A stretch of DNA of 38,375 bases from Acidimicrobiia bacterium (GTDB lineage: Bacteria > Actinomycetota > Acidimicrobiia > IMCC26256 > PALSA-610): positions 1 to 38,375 of the forward strand of contig JAOSJK010000078.1 of NCBI GenBank assembly GCA_027494135.1. Reading direction: 5' to 3'. The translations under genes and the position numbers were made by a program. Below the pieces are notes generated by a model. It saw nothing but the letters and a program-made list of their open reading frames with translations, was not told where the DNA came from and did no database searches. Positions 1 through 7,574 of this stretch are shown one piece after another (positions within the stretch are counted from its first letter, which is position 1; each line of letters begins with the position of its first letter).

Positions 1-443
1 TTACGTATTGCTAAGGTTAACCTGGTAACTGGGACACAAGACTCCAGCACCGCCGAGACGTGGAAGGCGAGCAAACCGCTTCCCGGCGTCAATCAACAAG
101 CCACGGCAGGCCTGCAGGTACGCCGGGGCTGGAGGCGGCCGCCTGGCGGCTCTGCACGACGTGCGGCTCCTGGAAGTTTCGGTGCCAGTCGTATCCGAAG
201 TATTACGGGCGGTGGACGCCGACATTTGCGTATGTGGTGGATGAGTGGAGAGGTCGTCGACTCGCATGGCAATCCGTATACGAGCCGGTATGTCGAGTAC
301 CGGGCTGACTCCGCCGCGGCCTCTCGTTCGGATGTGGGAAGCGATCACGTGGCTGGGCTGCCCGTCGGGGAGAGGGTTGACCCCAATGGGCAGCCTGTCC
401 GCCCGTGTCCGGCCGGTGAAAGGAGGAAGCCCGGCCGAACCTG
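1..443. other. No confident gene; left edge of window
   Basis: Several frames stay open on both strands, as expected for GC-rich DNA, but none gives a protein that I recognise or that has a convincing start and ribosome binding site. A short perfect palindrome (GGTTAACC) lies near position 15-22. If the window is a circular or permuted genome, this stretch would join the coiled-coil gene cut off at the right end. That is inference only. Confidence 0.4.
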
Positions 444-652
444 TTAGTAGCAGGATTCGGATCACGTTGCGGCGGGTGCAACCGTCGGCGATCATCCGGG
501 CGGCTTCCCGCCAGTCCACGTCCGCCTCGGGCGAGCTGGCGCGCCTCGTCCTCGAGGAACCCCAGTTGCTCGAAGCGGTGCAAACGGTGGCGGAAGAGGC
601 GGGCGTCTTCGGAGTCGAAGTCGTCTTCGGTGCGTTCACCGGCGGCGGGCAT
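444..652 (-). CDS. Small hypothetical phage protein
   Basis: About 69 residues, not recognised as a named family. The start ATG at 652 overlaps the TGA of the upstream membrane protein (TGATG arrangement), which argues for a translationally coupled real gene. The N-terminus is acidic (GERTEDDFDSEDARLFRH), followed by a small helical repeat-like section (FEQLGFLEDEARQLA, then DVDWREAARMIADGC), a pattern seen in short phage proteins of unknown function. A frameshift near 530 separates the two halves. The end is uncertain because the last frame has no stop and I use the nearest TAA one base out of frame. It lies last in the lysis-side gene string. Confidence 0.5.
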
Positions 653-983
653 CAGACGAGGATGAGGACGAGCAGGGCGATCAGGTACGCGGCTGCCAAC
701 CCGAGGCTGCCGAACGCGATGATCCAGGCGAGCGGTGCGTTCTCCGCCCAGTCGGGGATCCCGTCTTTGTCGCGGTCTCTGAGGATCGCGGATAGGTACT
801 GGCGCGGCCGAACCGGCGCATGGTGTCGCCGGCGACGAGGAACCCGGAGACCGCGAGGGCGATCGTGGTGACGTTGTCTTTCGCGGCGTCGCTCATCCCG
901 GTGAACTGGGCTGCGAGGTCGGCGGCGGCGATCACCCAGGTCGCGTAATCCGAGGTCGTCCGGTCCGGGGTTTTGACCGGCAT
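652..983 (-). CDS. Holin-like membrane protein with calcium-loop-like motif
   Basis: About 110 residues after correcting one frameshift near 800. The first half (SDYATWVIAAADLAAQF, then TTIALAVSGFLVAG) contains one hydrophobic segment. After the shift the protein continues with RDRDKDGIPDWAENAP, a DxDxDG loop like those of thrombospondin type-3 repeats. It ends in a second membrane segment (LAWIIAFGSLGLAAAYLIAL). The ATG at 983 overlaps the stop of the preceding membrane protein and its own TGA overlaps the next ATG. Two adjacent small membrane genes downstream of an M23 endopeptidase fit a holin/holin-partner pair in the lysis cassette. The function is inferred from position and topology only. 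Confidence 0.55.
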
Positions 984-1192
984 CAGCAGCCGGATGGCTC
1001 GCCGACGAGAACCTGGCTGCCAGACGACCAGGCCGGCGAAGAACTCGGGGACGTCAACGCCGAACGCGAGGAACGCGATGTGGCGACGACCAGGACGACG
1101 GCGAGCAGGGCGCGGACGACGACCTGCACCTGGGTCTCGAACCAGGATTGCTTCTCGTCCATCGTCTCGGGTGGCGGGCAAGCAAAGTTCAT
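983..1192 (-). CDS. Small holin-like membrane protein
   Basis: About 69 residues. After a short soluble head (ETMDEKQSWFETQVQ) it carries one hydrophobic stretch (VVVRALLAVVLVV), and after a frameshift near 1080 a second (HIAFLAFGVDVPEFFAGLVV), then a short tail (LVGEPSGC). The ATG at 1192 overlaps the TGA of the upstream gene by four bases (ATGA), so I prefer it to the in-frame ATG at 1162. The stop overlaps the ATG of the next membrane gene. Topology and position suggest a holin component; no family-specific motif is visible. Confidence 0.55.
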   Translation of the reverse strand: MNFACPPPETMDEKQSWFETQVQVVVRALLAVVLVVATSRSSRSALTSPSSSPAWSSGSQVLVGEPSGC

Positions 1193-1389
1193 CCGGCCGG
1201 CGGCGGATCGCAACACCGAGGATCCACGCCGATCAGCATGCCGAGCAACACGACGTCGAGGCTGCCGTCCCGGGGAGGTGCCGGTGTGCGATTTACCTTG
1301 GCATCGCCAGCAAAGGTCCTGCGTGTTCCAGGTTCGTTTAGTGGTTGGGGAGGTTCGTAGTCCTGACTCCACGGGGACGATCCGTACAT
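1189..1389 (-). CDS. Small hypothetical protein
   Basis: 66 residues in an intact frame. There is a hydrophobic patch (LDVVLLGMLIGV) after a proline-rich, charged N-terminus. I do not recognise it. The main support for reality is that its TGA overlaps the ATG of the holin-like gene downstream (ATGA). It could be a third membrane-associated lysis protein or an accessory peptide. Confidence 0.4.
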   Translation of the reverse strand: MYGSSPWSQDYEPPQPLNEPGTRRTFAGDAKVNRTPAPPRDGSLDVVLLGMLIGVDPRCCDPPPAG

Positions 1390-1699
1390 ATGCGCGCCAC
1401 ACCCGCCGCCCTGGGATTGCGGAGTGTCGATTACATACTGGAAAAGGGGCCTGCGCCCTGCGGTCTGGCAGCTTCACCGAGCAATGAACGGTTACGGTCG
1501 GTCAGCTGGTGGAGGTGCGCCCGCGCATCGGATGGGAGCAAAGACATGGGGAGCTCAGGTAGGGATGGAACTGGATCATCTTTGTCGAGGCCAGAGGACA
1601 ACCCCAGATCACCTCAATCCGTATCGCACGCTGAGAACATGGGCGAGGAAAACGAGCGAAGATCACACGCACGATGGAGGCGTCTCGTCCTCGAGTCAG
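1390..1699 (-). other. Intergenic stretch with one possible mini-ORF
   Basis: No clear gene lies between the coiled-coil gene and the lysis genes. The best candidate is a minus-strand ORF at 1431-1547 (38 residues, starting MSLLPSDARAHLH and ending GPFSSM). It has acceptable composition but no strong ribosome binding site. The base composition is less GC-rich here than in the flanking genes, so a promoter for the lysis genes is possible, though I cannot name a motif. Confidence 0.35.
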
Positions 1700-2107
1700 C
1701 TAATCGCTACCGAATATTCCGGCATTTCGCAGGCCGGTCAGCGCGATAAAGCTCGGCAAGTGTTGACCGACTGATTCCGCGGCCCGACCGACGTTCTCAT
1801 GGTCATCCTTTCCGGCGTTGATTTCGAGCTCCCGGGCGATCCGCTCGAGCACCGCGAGGAACCGCTCGTCCCGTTCGGCGGCTCGTGCTGCCGGGTTCCG
1901 CGGGCCTCGCTGTCATGGTGTTCGATCATCTCCGCGGCGGTCTTCTCGTGACGTTCGATCATCCCGCGCCAGCGTGGTCAGATCGGTGCGGGCTTCCAGC
2001 TTGTCGCGTTCCTGCTTGAGGTCGGTGATCTCCCGACCGTGATCTCGCAGGTTCTCGGCGAGCAGCTCGTCCTGTTCCCTCCTTGACGTTGCGTCGGGTG
2101 CGGTCAC
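1700..2107 (-). CDS. Coiled-coil hypothetical protein
   Basis: About 136 residues over three frames (indels near 1960 and 1890). It begins with a GTG whose bases overlap the TGA of the M23 gene (GTGA), preceded and followed by purine-rich sequence. The protein is strongly heptad-like: EQDELLAENLRDHGREITD, LKQERDKLEARTDLTTLA, MIERHEKTAAEMIEHH, RFLAVLERIARELEINA, ending ALTGLRNAGIFGSD. Long charged coiled coils between the endolysin and holin genes are common in phages, as lysis regulators or small tail proteins, but nothing here fixes the function. Confidence 0.65.
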
Positions 2108-2808
2108 GGAAAGCCGAGCACGTTCATTGTGACGGTGGCGACGGCGACCATGGCTGGGAGCACGGCCTCGGTAGATGTCGTACGGCGGCACCGGGGCCTA
2201 CTGCTTCGCCGCCTGCCGCTTCCATGACCCGCTTCTCCTCGGAACTCCCGGGCCTCCTGGTACTTCCCTGAAAGAGCACCTTCCCGGCACGGACGACCTG
2301 CCAGCGGCCGGCATGTCGGGCCTGTCCGACGCAGGCTTTCGTCGACCTTCTGGAGGATCAGAAGCTTCACCCTTGGGTTTCTGGGTGGCGGCGAGGATGT
2401 CGCTGTCCGCGTCGTGACGAGGGTGTGTAGCGGGTCGCCTGCCCGTCGCCCCGCGTGAAGATGGGAGCGCCTGGGTTGGCCTGGCCAGTCCCAGACACGG
2501 CCGAGCGGTGTGCCGACGTCGACGTGCTGGCGGGCTTGAGAGAGGAGATCGTTGGGTCCGAGGCCGAAGTGGGCGATGTAGATCTCTTTCCCGTTCGGCG
2601 GTTCGAGATAGAGGCGGGCGCCTCCGAAGCCGGCGGCGGGGTTCTGGGTGGCGAGCCGTCCGAACGGTCGGCTGCTCGTAGACCTTCCCTTTGATCGGCG
2701 ATCGGGCGAGGCTGCCGCCGGCGGCCATGTAATCGCGCGCCAGAGCCGGGGGAGGCCGCTCGTTGGATGTGGCCCGCCGGCGGTGACGCGACCCTGGATG
2801 AACTTCAT
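2104..2808 (-). CDS. M23-type peptidoglycan endopeptidase (endolysin candidate)
   Basis: About 234 residues. The readable core is YIAHFGLGPNDLL, DVGTPLGRVWDWPGQP and SHLHAG. The spacing and the final HxH pair are those of the M23 metallopeptidase fold (LytM/lysostaphin type), which cleaves peptide cross-bridges of the cell wall. The usual first zinc ligand motif (HxxxD) should fall near residues 20-30, but a frameshift near 2720 obscures it; only ARDYMAAGG is readable. The C-terminus is charged and unassigned. The start ATG at 2808 has GAGGAGG at good distance and overlaps the stop of a 16-codon leader ORF. Its place upstream of membrane genes suggests the lysin of the lysis cassette. It could alternatively be tail-associated. 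Confidence 0.65.
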   Translation of the reverse strand: MKFIQGRVTAGGPHPTSGLPRLWRAITWPPAAASPDRRSKGRSTSSRPFGRLATQNPAAGFGGARLYLEPPNGKEIYIAHFGLGPNDLLSQARQHVDVGTPLGRVWDWPGQPRRSHLHAGRRAGDPLHTLVTTRTATSSPPPRNPRVKLLILQKVDESLRRTGPTCRPLAGRPCREGALSGKYQEAREFRGEAGHGSGRRRSSRPRCRRTTSTEAVLPAMVAVATVTMNVLGFP

Positions 2809-2855
2809 CGTCGGCCTCCTCGTCGCAGGCTGACGCCCCCGTCTGGCGGGTTCAT
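2805..2855 (-). CDS. 16-codon leader ORF before the M23 gene
   Basis: ATG at 2855 follows a strong GAGAGGAGGAACG ribosome binding site. The peptide (MNPPDGGVSLRRGGRR) ends in TGA overlapping the ATG of the M23 gene (ATGA). It may only couple translation of the lysin to upstream ribosomes. I know no family for it. Confidence 0.35.
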   Translation of the reverse strand: MNPPDGGVSLRRGGRR

Positions 2856-2874
2856 CGTTCCTCCTCTCCTCGCC

Positions 2875-3732
2875 TCAGTGGTCCGTGGCTGCGTGCCCCG
2901 TGTGGGGCTGGAGGGTTCGGCTCATCAGGCGGCTACGGATCAGCAGGACGTCGACGCGACGGTGGCCCTTGCCACCGCCGTCGAGCTCGACCGCGAGGCG
3001 CTCAAGGTCGAGCGGCTCGCCCGTCCGTGCGTGTAGACGCGTTCGGCGTACATCGACGCGACGTTCATCACGGTCTCGAGCCCGCCGTGCGCGCGAAGGG
3101 ACTCGGGCTTGAACTCCATGACGATAGGAGGGCGTGACCGCAACAGGTCTCGCGCGCCGGCGAATACCTGCCCCTCCGAGCCCTCAGCATCAACCCAGAG
3201 AAGCCCGACATGCGGGAGGTATAGCCCGTCGAGCGTGACGCTCGGGACGTGCTCATGACCATCAGCGGAGATGGTGGTGGCGGCTGGAGCGCGAGTCACG
3301 GCGGCGGAGCATGGCGCCGCGGTCGTGATCGAGAGCCGCTGCCCGTACGACTTGGATGCGCTCAGCGACCCTGTTCAACGCTGCCGAGGCCGACAGGAGC
3401 CTGACGTTCGTCTCGTCGGGCTCGACGGCTGTGGCGGACGAGAAGCCGCACGTCATCACCGCCGACAGCGTGGTGGTCCTGATGTTCGCTCCGACGTCAA
3501 CGAAGTGGCCTCGGCGGCTAACGCCTCGATGCGCCAGCAAGTCGAGCGCTGCCGGCAGGGTGGCGACGTGTCCTCGCGCCCCAGACGCGGGAAGAGAGCG
3601 CGTCCGTTTCGGTCCGTGGTCGCACGAGAAAGCGGATGCCGTCTACGTCGCATGAGACGACCGGGTGGCGTGCTCGCTCGCGAGGTCGAAGAGTTCGTCG
3701 CGTTCGATGGCGGGGAGTGTAAGGGTGGTCAT
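2875..3732 (-). CDS. FkbM-family SAM-dependent methyltransferase
   Basis: About 285 residues with frameshifts near 3590, 3360-3290 and 3040. The FkbM pattern is clear: the SAM-binding motif I GHFVDVGANI, then AVEPDETNVRLLSASAALN (the acidic residue of motif II), RIQVVRAAAL, and the family signature block VGLLWVDAEGSEGQVFAGA followed by RPPIVMEFKPESL. FkbM enzymes O-methylate sugars or other small hydroxyl substrates. The start ATG at 3732 overlaps the stop of the tail-tip gene before it by four bases, so it is translated with the tail genes. This suggests modification of a virion or host glycan rather than metabolism. The C-terminus reads VDVLLIRSRL in a shifted frame. Confidence 0.85.
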
Positions 3733-4243
3733 GGGTTGCCGCACCAGTGGGTGAGCATCCAGACGGTGCCGGAGAGGACGGAGTGTCCCACCGGAGTTCT
3801 GATATCCGGGACGAGGTCTACGTAGGTCGGACGTCGTCATGAGGCCGGTGTGGGAGGCCTGGAGTCCGGTGTTGGTGATCGTCGGGACACCCGAATCTAA
3901 TATCTCGCCGGTGCGTGTCGTCCCGTTCTGCTGGAGGTAGACGGAGCGTCCGCCGGCGGTGGACGGATCGAGAAGAGACTGCTGCCGACCTGCAGGTAGG
4001 TGCCGGCGGTGTTGATGTCGGTGCCGGTTGGGCGGCGCTGGGATGCTGTCCGTGTCCCAGTCCTCGGTTTGCATGCTGAGGCTCTGTTCGTGTTATGGCT
4101 CAGGTTCTGCTGGCGTTGCTGCGGGTCAGGCAGGATGGCGGGGCGAGTAGAGGAAGCTTGAGGTTGTCTTTGAGCTGCTGGTCGAAGTGCGTCTGCGTGT
4201 AGACGGTCGAATCAGCCCAGGTCAGGGGTGTCGTCCAGGCCAA
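3729..4243 (-). CDS. Tail-tip/minor tail protein, third of three paralogues
   Basis: About 171 residues with indels near 4140, 4010 and 3830. The start is a TTG at 4243 inside the preceding gene, giving MAWTTPLTWADSTVYTQTHF and then QQLKDNLKL, closely parallel to the starts of the two genes upstream. The middle reads TDINTAGTYLQVGSS, RSVYLQQNGTTRTGEILDSG, and the end is LSGTVWMLTHWCGNP. No catalytic motif is visible. Given the position between the minor tail genes and the FkbM gene, it probably forms part of the tail tip or a fibre. An alternative start is ATG 4074, which would lose the shared N-terminus. Confidence 0.6.
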
Positions 4244-4752
4244 CGGTCAGCGCCCCCCGCTCATCCAGCAACCATTGGACGCCGTACTCCGGGCCGGCCG
4301 CGAGTGTTTCGGCGACGCCGGTGTGATGGTTGACCTGGAAGGGATGTCCGTCGACGCTGGGTGGCATTCGGTGCCCCCCAGCGTGATGCCGTAGTCGCCG
4401 GCCGTGCCGACCACTGAGACAGCGCGGAGGAGCGTGTAGATCCGCGCCCCCACACGTCGGACGGCGGTGAGCGACGAGTCGAACTTGACGGTGCCGGACA
4501 GCCACCACATTCCGGTCCGGGACAGGATGATGTGGTCGTCCGACTCGGAATGCATCCCGTCCGGGCCCCTGACTTCCGTGTCGAAATCAACGTGGATCTC
4601 GCCGCTGCCCCGGCAGTCTGCGTTGCCGAATGGGTGAGCTGGCAGGCGGGCGCCCCGTACAGGTAGTTGAGGTTGTCGCGGATATGCGTGTTCATGAATG
4701 CCGCGTTGACCAGGGTTCCGACCGGCCAGTCTGTAGGGTCAGTCCACGCCAC
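4212..4752 (-). CDS. Tail-tip/minor tail protein, second of three paralogues
   Basis: About 180 residues. GTG at 4752 directly follows the TAA of the first paralogue. The N-terminus MAWTDPTDWPVGTLVNAA, then HIRDNLNYLYG, is a typical start of small phage tail proteins (a few residues that fix the number of N-terminal strands and an RDN helix). After one indel near 4620 it reads VDFDTEVRGPDGMHSESDDH, MWWLSGTVKFDSSL, ARIYTLLRAVSVVG, GVQWLLDERGALTVGL, a beta-rich C1q- or jelly-roll-like domain. This suggests a receptor-binding or tail-tip subunit. Confidence 0.65.
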
Positions 4753-5312
4753 TTAGCTGCCGCCGATCCAGGTGACGTAGCGTACGGGATTCTCGTCCCG
4801 GATCAGAACCATCTTGCTGAGATCACCGTGGCGCGTAGAAGTCGATGAACCACTGGTAGCCGGCTGAGTACGGGTAGCTGCCGACAACCGGGATAACCGA
4901 CACGGGTGACCCGCCGGTTCTCGGGCTGCCGGACGCGTAACCAACATACGGTATCCGGACGTGTAGCTGGCACGGACGCCGCGGCGAGCGTCTGCTGGCC
5001 CCCATCGGCGAACGCGACCACCGCCGAGGCCAGGTAATGCCCGGCCGTCTGGATTTCGATCAGCCCGGTAGCCGGCTCGTTCTGCCCGGCGCCGGACAGG
5101 GTGCGCATCCCGTCGTTGTCGGCCACCGTGTTGGGGAAATCGATCATCGACCAGGTCTGGCCCGTTCGTGTCGGTCATCTGCTTCGACGATCCCAGCCTG
5201 GCGACCCGGCACCCGGCGGCTGATACAGGACACGCAGGTTGTCCCGAACAAGGTTCATCAGGGTGGCGGTCACCCTTCTCCCCGTTCGTCCAGTCATGCG
5301 GGTCGTCCACAC
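4753..5312 (-). CDS. Tail-tip/minor tail protein, first of three paralogues
   Basis: About 186 residues with several indels (near 5303, 5270, 5180, 4990 and 4840). Corrected, the GTG start at 5312 gives an N-terminus of the MWTTPHDWTNGEK type followed by TATLMNLVRDNLRVLY, matching the other two copies. The rest reads TVADNDGMRTLSGAGQNEPA, GLIEIQTAGHYLASAVVAFA, PVVGSYPYSAGYQWFIDFY and MVLIRDENPVRYVTWIGGS. It looks like a beta-sandwich tail-tip domain. It has the same orientation as, and is tightly packed with, its paralogues. Confidence 0.6.
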
Positions 5313-5315
5313 GGC

Positions 5316-5612
5316 TCAGGCCTCGGCCAGGGCGGGACGGCGCAACCGTGCTGGAATGTTCTCGGCGGCGAGCATGTGCAGCGACTCGCCGGGAACCCAG
5401 TTGCGCGTCTGAGGGTCGGGGCCGGCAGCGGAGAGAATCAGTGGCGATCCGATCCGCCTGCCCCTGGTCGGCCACAGCACCGGGAACGGCCGCCGCCCCG
5501 CCGCCGAGTTATGACACAACGGGCACCGGAATAGCCGACCCGGCCGCCGGCCGGTGTTGCGCCGGTACCCGTTGGGGCAGGTCGGACACTGGATCAGCCA
5601 GCGACCTCCCAC
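5316..5612 (-). CDS. Small zinc-finger-like protein
   Basis: 99 residues. Two CxxC pairs (CPTC at about residue 10 and CPLC at about 32) form a probable zinc ribbon. A short linker, WVPGESLHMLAAENIPARL, closes the protein and resembles the C-terminal 'loading' helix of other short phage proteins. The start GTG at 5612 is chosen because the sequence upstream in frame loses protein-like composition. The stop lies three bases before the GTG of the first tail-tip paralogue. The function is unknown; it is located in the tail operon. Confidence 0.6.
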   Translation of the reverse strand: MGGRWLIQCPTCPNGYRRNTGRRPGRLFRCPLCHNSAAGRRPFPVLWPTRGRRIGSPLILSAAGPDPQTRNWVPGESLHMLAAENIPARLRRPALAEA

Positions 5613-5615
5613 GAC

Positions 5616-6018
5616 GATCACCAGCGCCCGGCCACGCGCGGTCCCATGCCTCACGGAAGATCGGCGGCTGGCCGGGCAGGACAATCGTTCGGCCTGCGTG
5701 CCGGCAGCCCGGCGGGCATCCGGAGCTCCGCGACCTCCTCCGGGGTCACGTCGTCGAAGCAACGGCAGTCGATCGCCGATGAACGTGTCGACGCTGAGCG
5801 CCGAGTGCCGAGCACCCACTCGTCGAGCGGAGCCTGGATAGGAGCTCGAGGTCAAGACTGACCGTCACTTCATCCCTGCCGTTGAACGGAACCCTTCGAC
5901 GTAACAGTCGATCTCGACCGGTGTCCCCGCGAACTGGGCGCGACGGACGGTCACCCGCTTTCGAGAGGTCCCCGAGCAGCGGCAGGATCGTCGCCCATTC
6001 ATCCCCGGCCGGCATCAT
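5616..6018 (-). CDS. Hypothetical tail-region protein (frameshifted)
   Basis: About 134 residues spread over all three frames, so the middle is uncertain. It starts MMPAGDEWATILPLLGDLSK at ATG 6018, six bases after the stop of the minor tail gene, and then reads VTVRRAQFAGTPVEIDCYV, VSLDLELLS and TPEEVAELRMPAGLP. No known domain is recognised. The location between the minor tail protein and the tail-tip paralogues suggests a tail accessory role. Confidence 0.45.
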
Positions 6019-6024
6019 CGTGAT

Positions 6025-7574
6025 CTACGGCAGCCCGACCAGCGGGTCTTGCCGAGCAGCTCGGAGCGACGCGGTCGGACGCTTCACCCGGACGTTGCAA
6101 CGGGCCGGATAGGCCGAGGTTCCGTCGCCGGTACCTGGTAACGGACGCGGTCTTCGCAATGCTCGACGTTGCCATCGTCGAGCTTGTAGGTGACGTCGTT
6201 GTAAGGCTCCCGGTGTCCGAGACGATCGGCGTGTTCTCGTACTGATGCCGGTCGGATCCTCCGCGTCGGTGAAGGACGCCTGGGAGACGGTCTCGTCATC
6301 GACGCGGTGCCGGCGATCCTGGAAGACGGCGTAACCGTCACCACCGATGAAGAACCGTCCGCCTTCCGCGTCCGGTGATCTTCTGCAGGTAGCTCTTCGC
6401 GTCGCCGAGGTCAAGCCGCATCGTCCCGTCCGGCAGCTCCTCCGGCGTCTCGGCCCGGACCGTGTGGAATCCCAGCGTCGATCCGGCGTTCCCCGGCCGG
6501 CCAGCCGATCGCGTCCCGGAGGATCCGGCCGATCCGGGGCGCCGCTCAACTCAGCCGGGTACGCCGATGTGGATGACGGGGAAGAGGTTGAGACTGGAGA
6601 GACCGTCCGAGCAGGCGAGGCTGAGAAACGTCACGGTCCCGTTGTCACGGAAGTCCGGGTCGGGGCTATCGATGAACCCCTGGTACAGCTTGTACTCGAC
6701 CGAGTCCCATTCGAGGCTGATCTGGACGCGGCGGAGCAGATCGACGTTCGGGTAGTAGATACCGTCCTCGTTCAGCGGGTCGAGATCACGGTCTTGGTTC
6801 TCGAGCACGACGATCGCGGCACCGGCGTCGTCGCGGCGAGCTCGTTCTGCCGGCCCCGGTGGATCTCACAGGTCTCGATCCGTGGAACATCGATGTACTG
6901 CGCGATCTCAACCCAGTTGACCCTGGTGGGTGTACGCGGTTGATGCGCCGGACGGGCCGGCCAGGACACGGACGGTCAGGGCGGTGATCGCGATCGGATC
7001 GGCAGTCTCGGTGATGGTCTGCCAGGCGACACCGTCCATCGACGCGTCGAGTAGGCTTCGGCCGTTACGGAACCGGATCCGCAGGCACTCCCATAGTTCG
7101 GTCGTGTTGACGACCGCGAGGTTCGTCACGCTGCCGGCGACGCTCTGCGGTGACCCGTAGCCGGCGGGTGCTGCCGGACACGTCGATGAAGCAACGCAAC
7201 AGGTTGTTCCCGTCGATCCCGATCTGGATGTCGCAGAGTTGCGTGTTCCCGGCCATCGTGGCGAGCGTCGGCGCGTGCATCGTTACCTGCCCATCGGTCA
7301 GGTCATACGTGGCCTTCGATGTGATGAAGGAAGCACCGGCGTCGCCGTCGTTCGTGAACCGCAACATCCCACCGGAAACCGTGACCGGCGTATCCGGATC
7401 CTCCGTCAACGTCCACAGCGCCGTGTCGACCGTGCTCCCGTCGAACTCGTCGACGATCCGATCCCAGTTGCCGGTGATGTCGTGCCAGATGGTGACCGCG
7501 TCTCCGGGGTCATCATCGAACGCGGCCCGCACATGCAGGATCGGCCGGGTCTGTCCGAGCGACTGCGGGCTCAT
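6025..7574 (-). CDS. Minor tail protein with lectin-like domain
   Basis: About 516 residues with frameshifts near 7170, 6920, 6830, 6540, 6450 and 6250. The N-terminal domain (VDEFDGSTVDTALWTLTED, RFTNDGDAGASFITSK, TQLCDIQIGIDGNNLLRCFI, WECLRIRFRNGRSLLDASMD) has the pattern of concanavalin-like or carbohydrate-binding sandwich domains in phage minor tail proteins. The second half (VEIAQYIDVPRIETCEIHRG, IYYPNVDLLRRVQISLEWDS, LYQGFIDSPDPDFRDNGTVT, then GGRFFIGGDGYAVFQDR) matches the tail-hub type minor proteins encoded just after the tape measure. The ATG at 7574 overlaps the tape-measure stop (ATGA). The C-terminal frame ending ...QDPLVGLP is chosen because its stop abuts the next start. Confidence 0.75.

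Noticed and set aside
245..871. Long plus-strand ORFs across the left end and elsewhere
   Set aside because: They mirror minus-strand genes with recognisable families or membrane segments; long antisense ORFs are expected at this GC content.
1345..1774. Plus-strand ORFs of 116-134 residues in the gap
   Set aside because: No ribosome binding site of the type used by the other genes, no recognisable domain, and orientation opposite to all neighbours.
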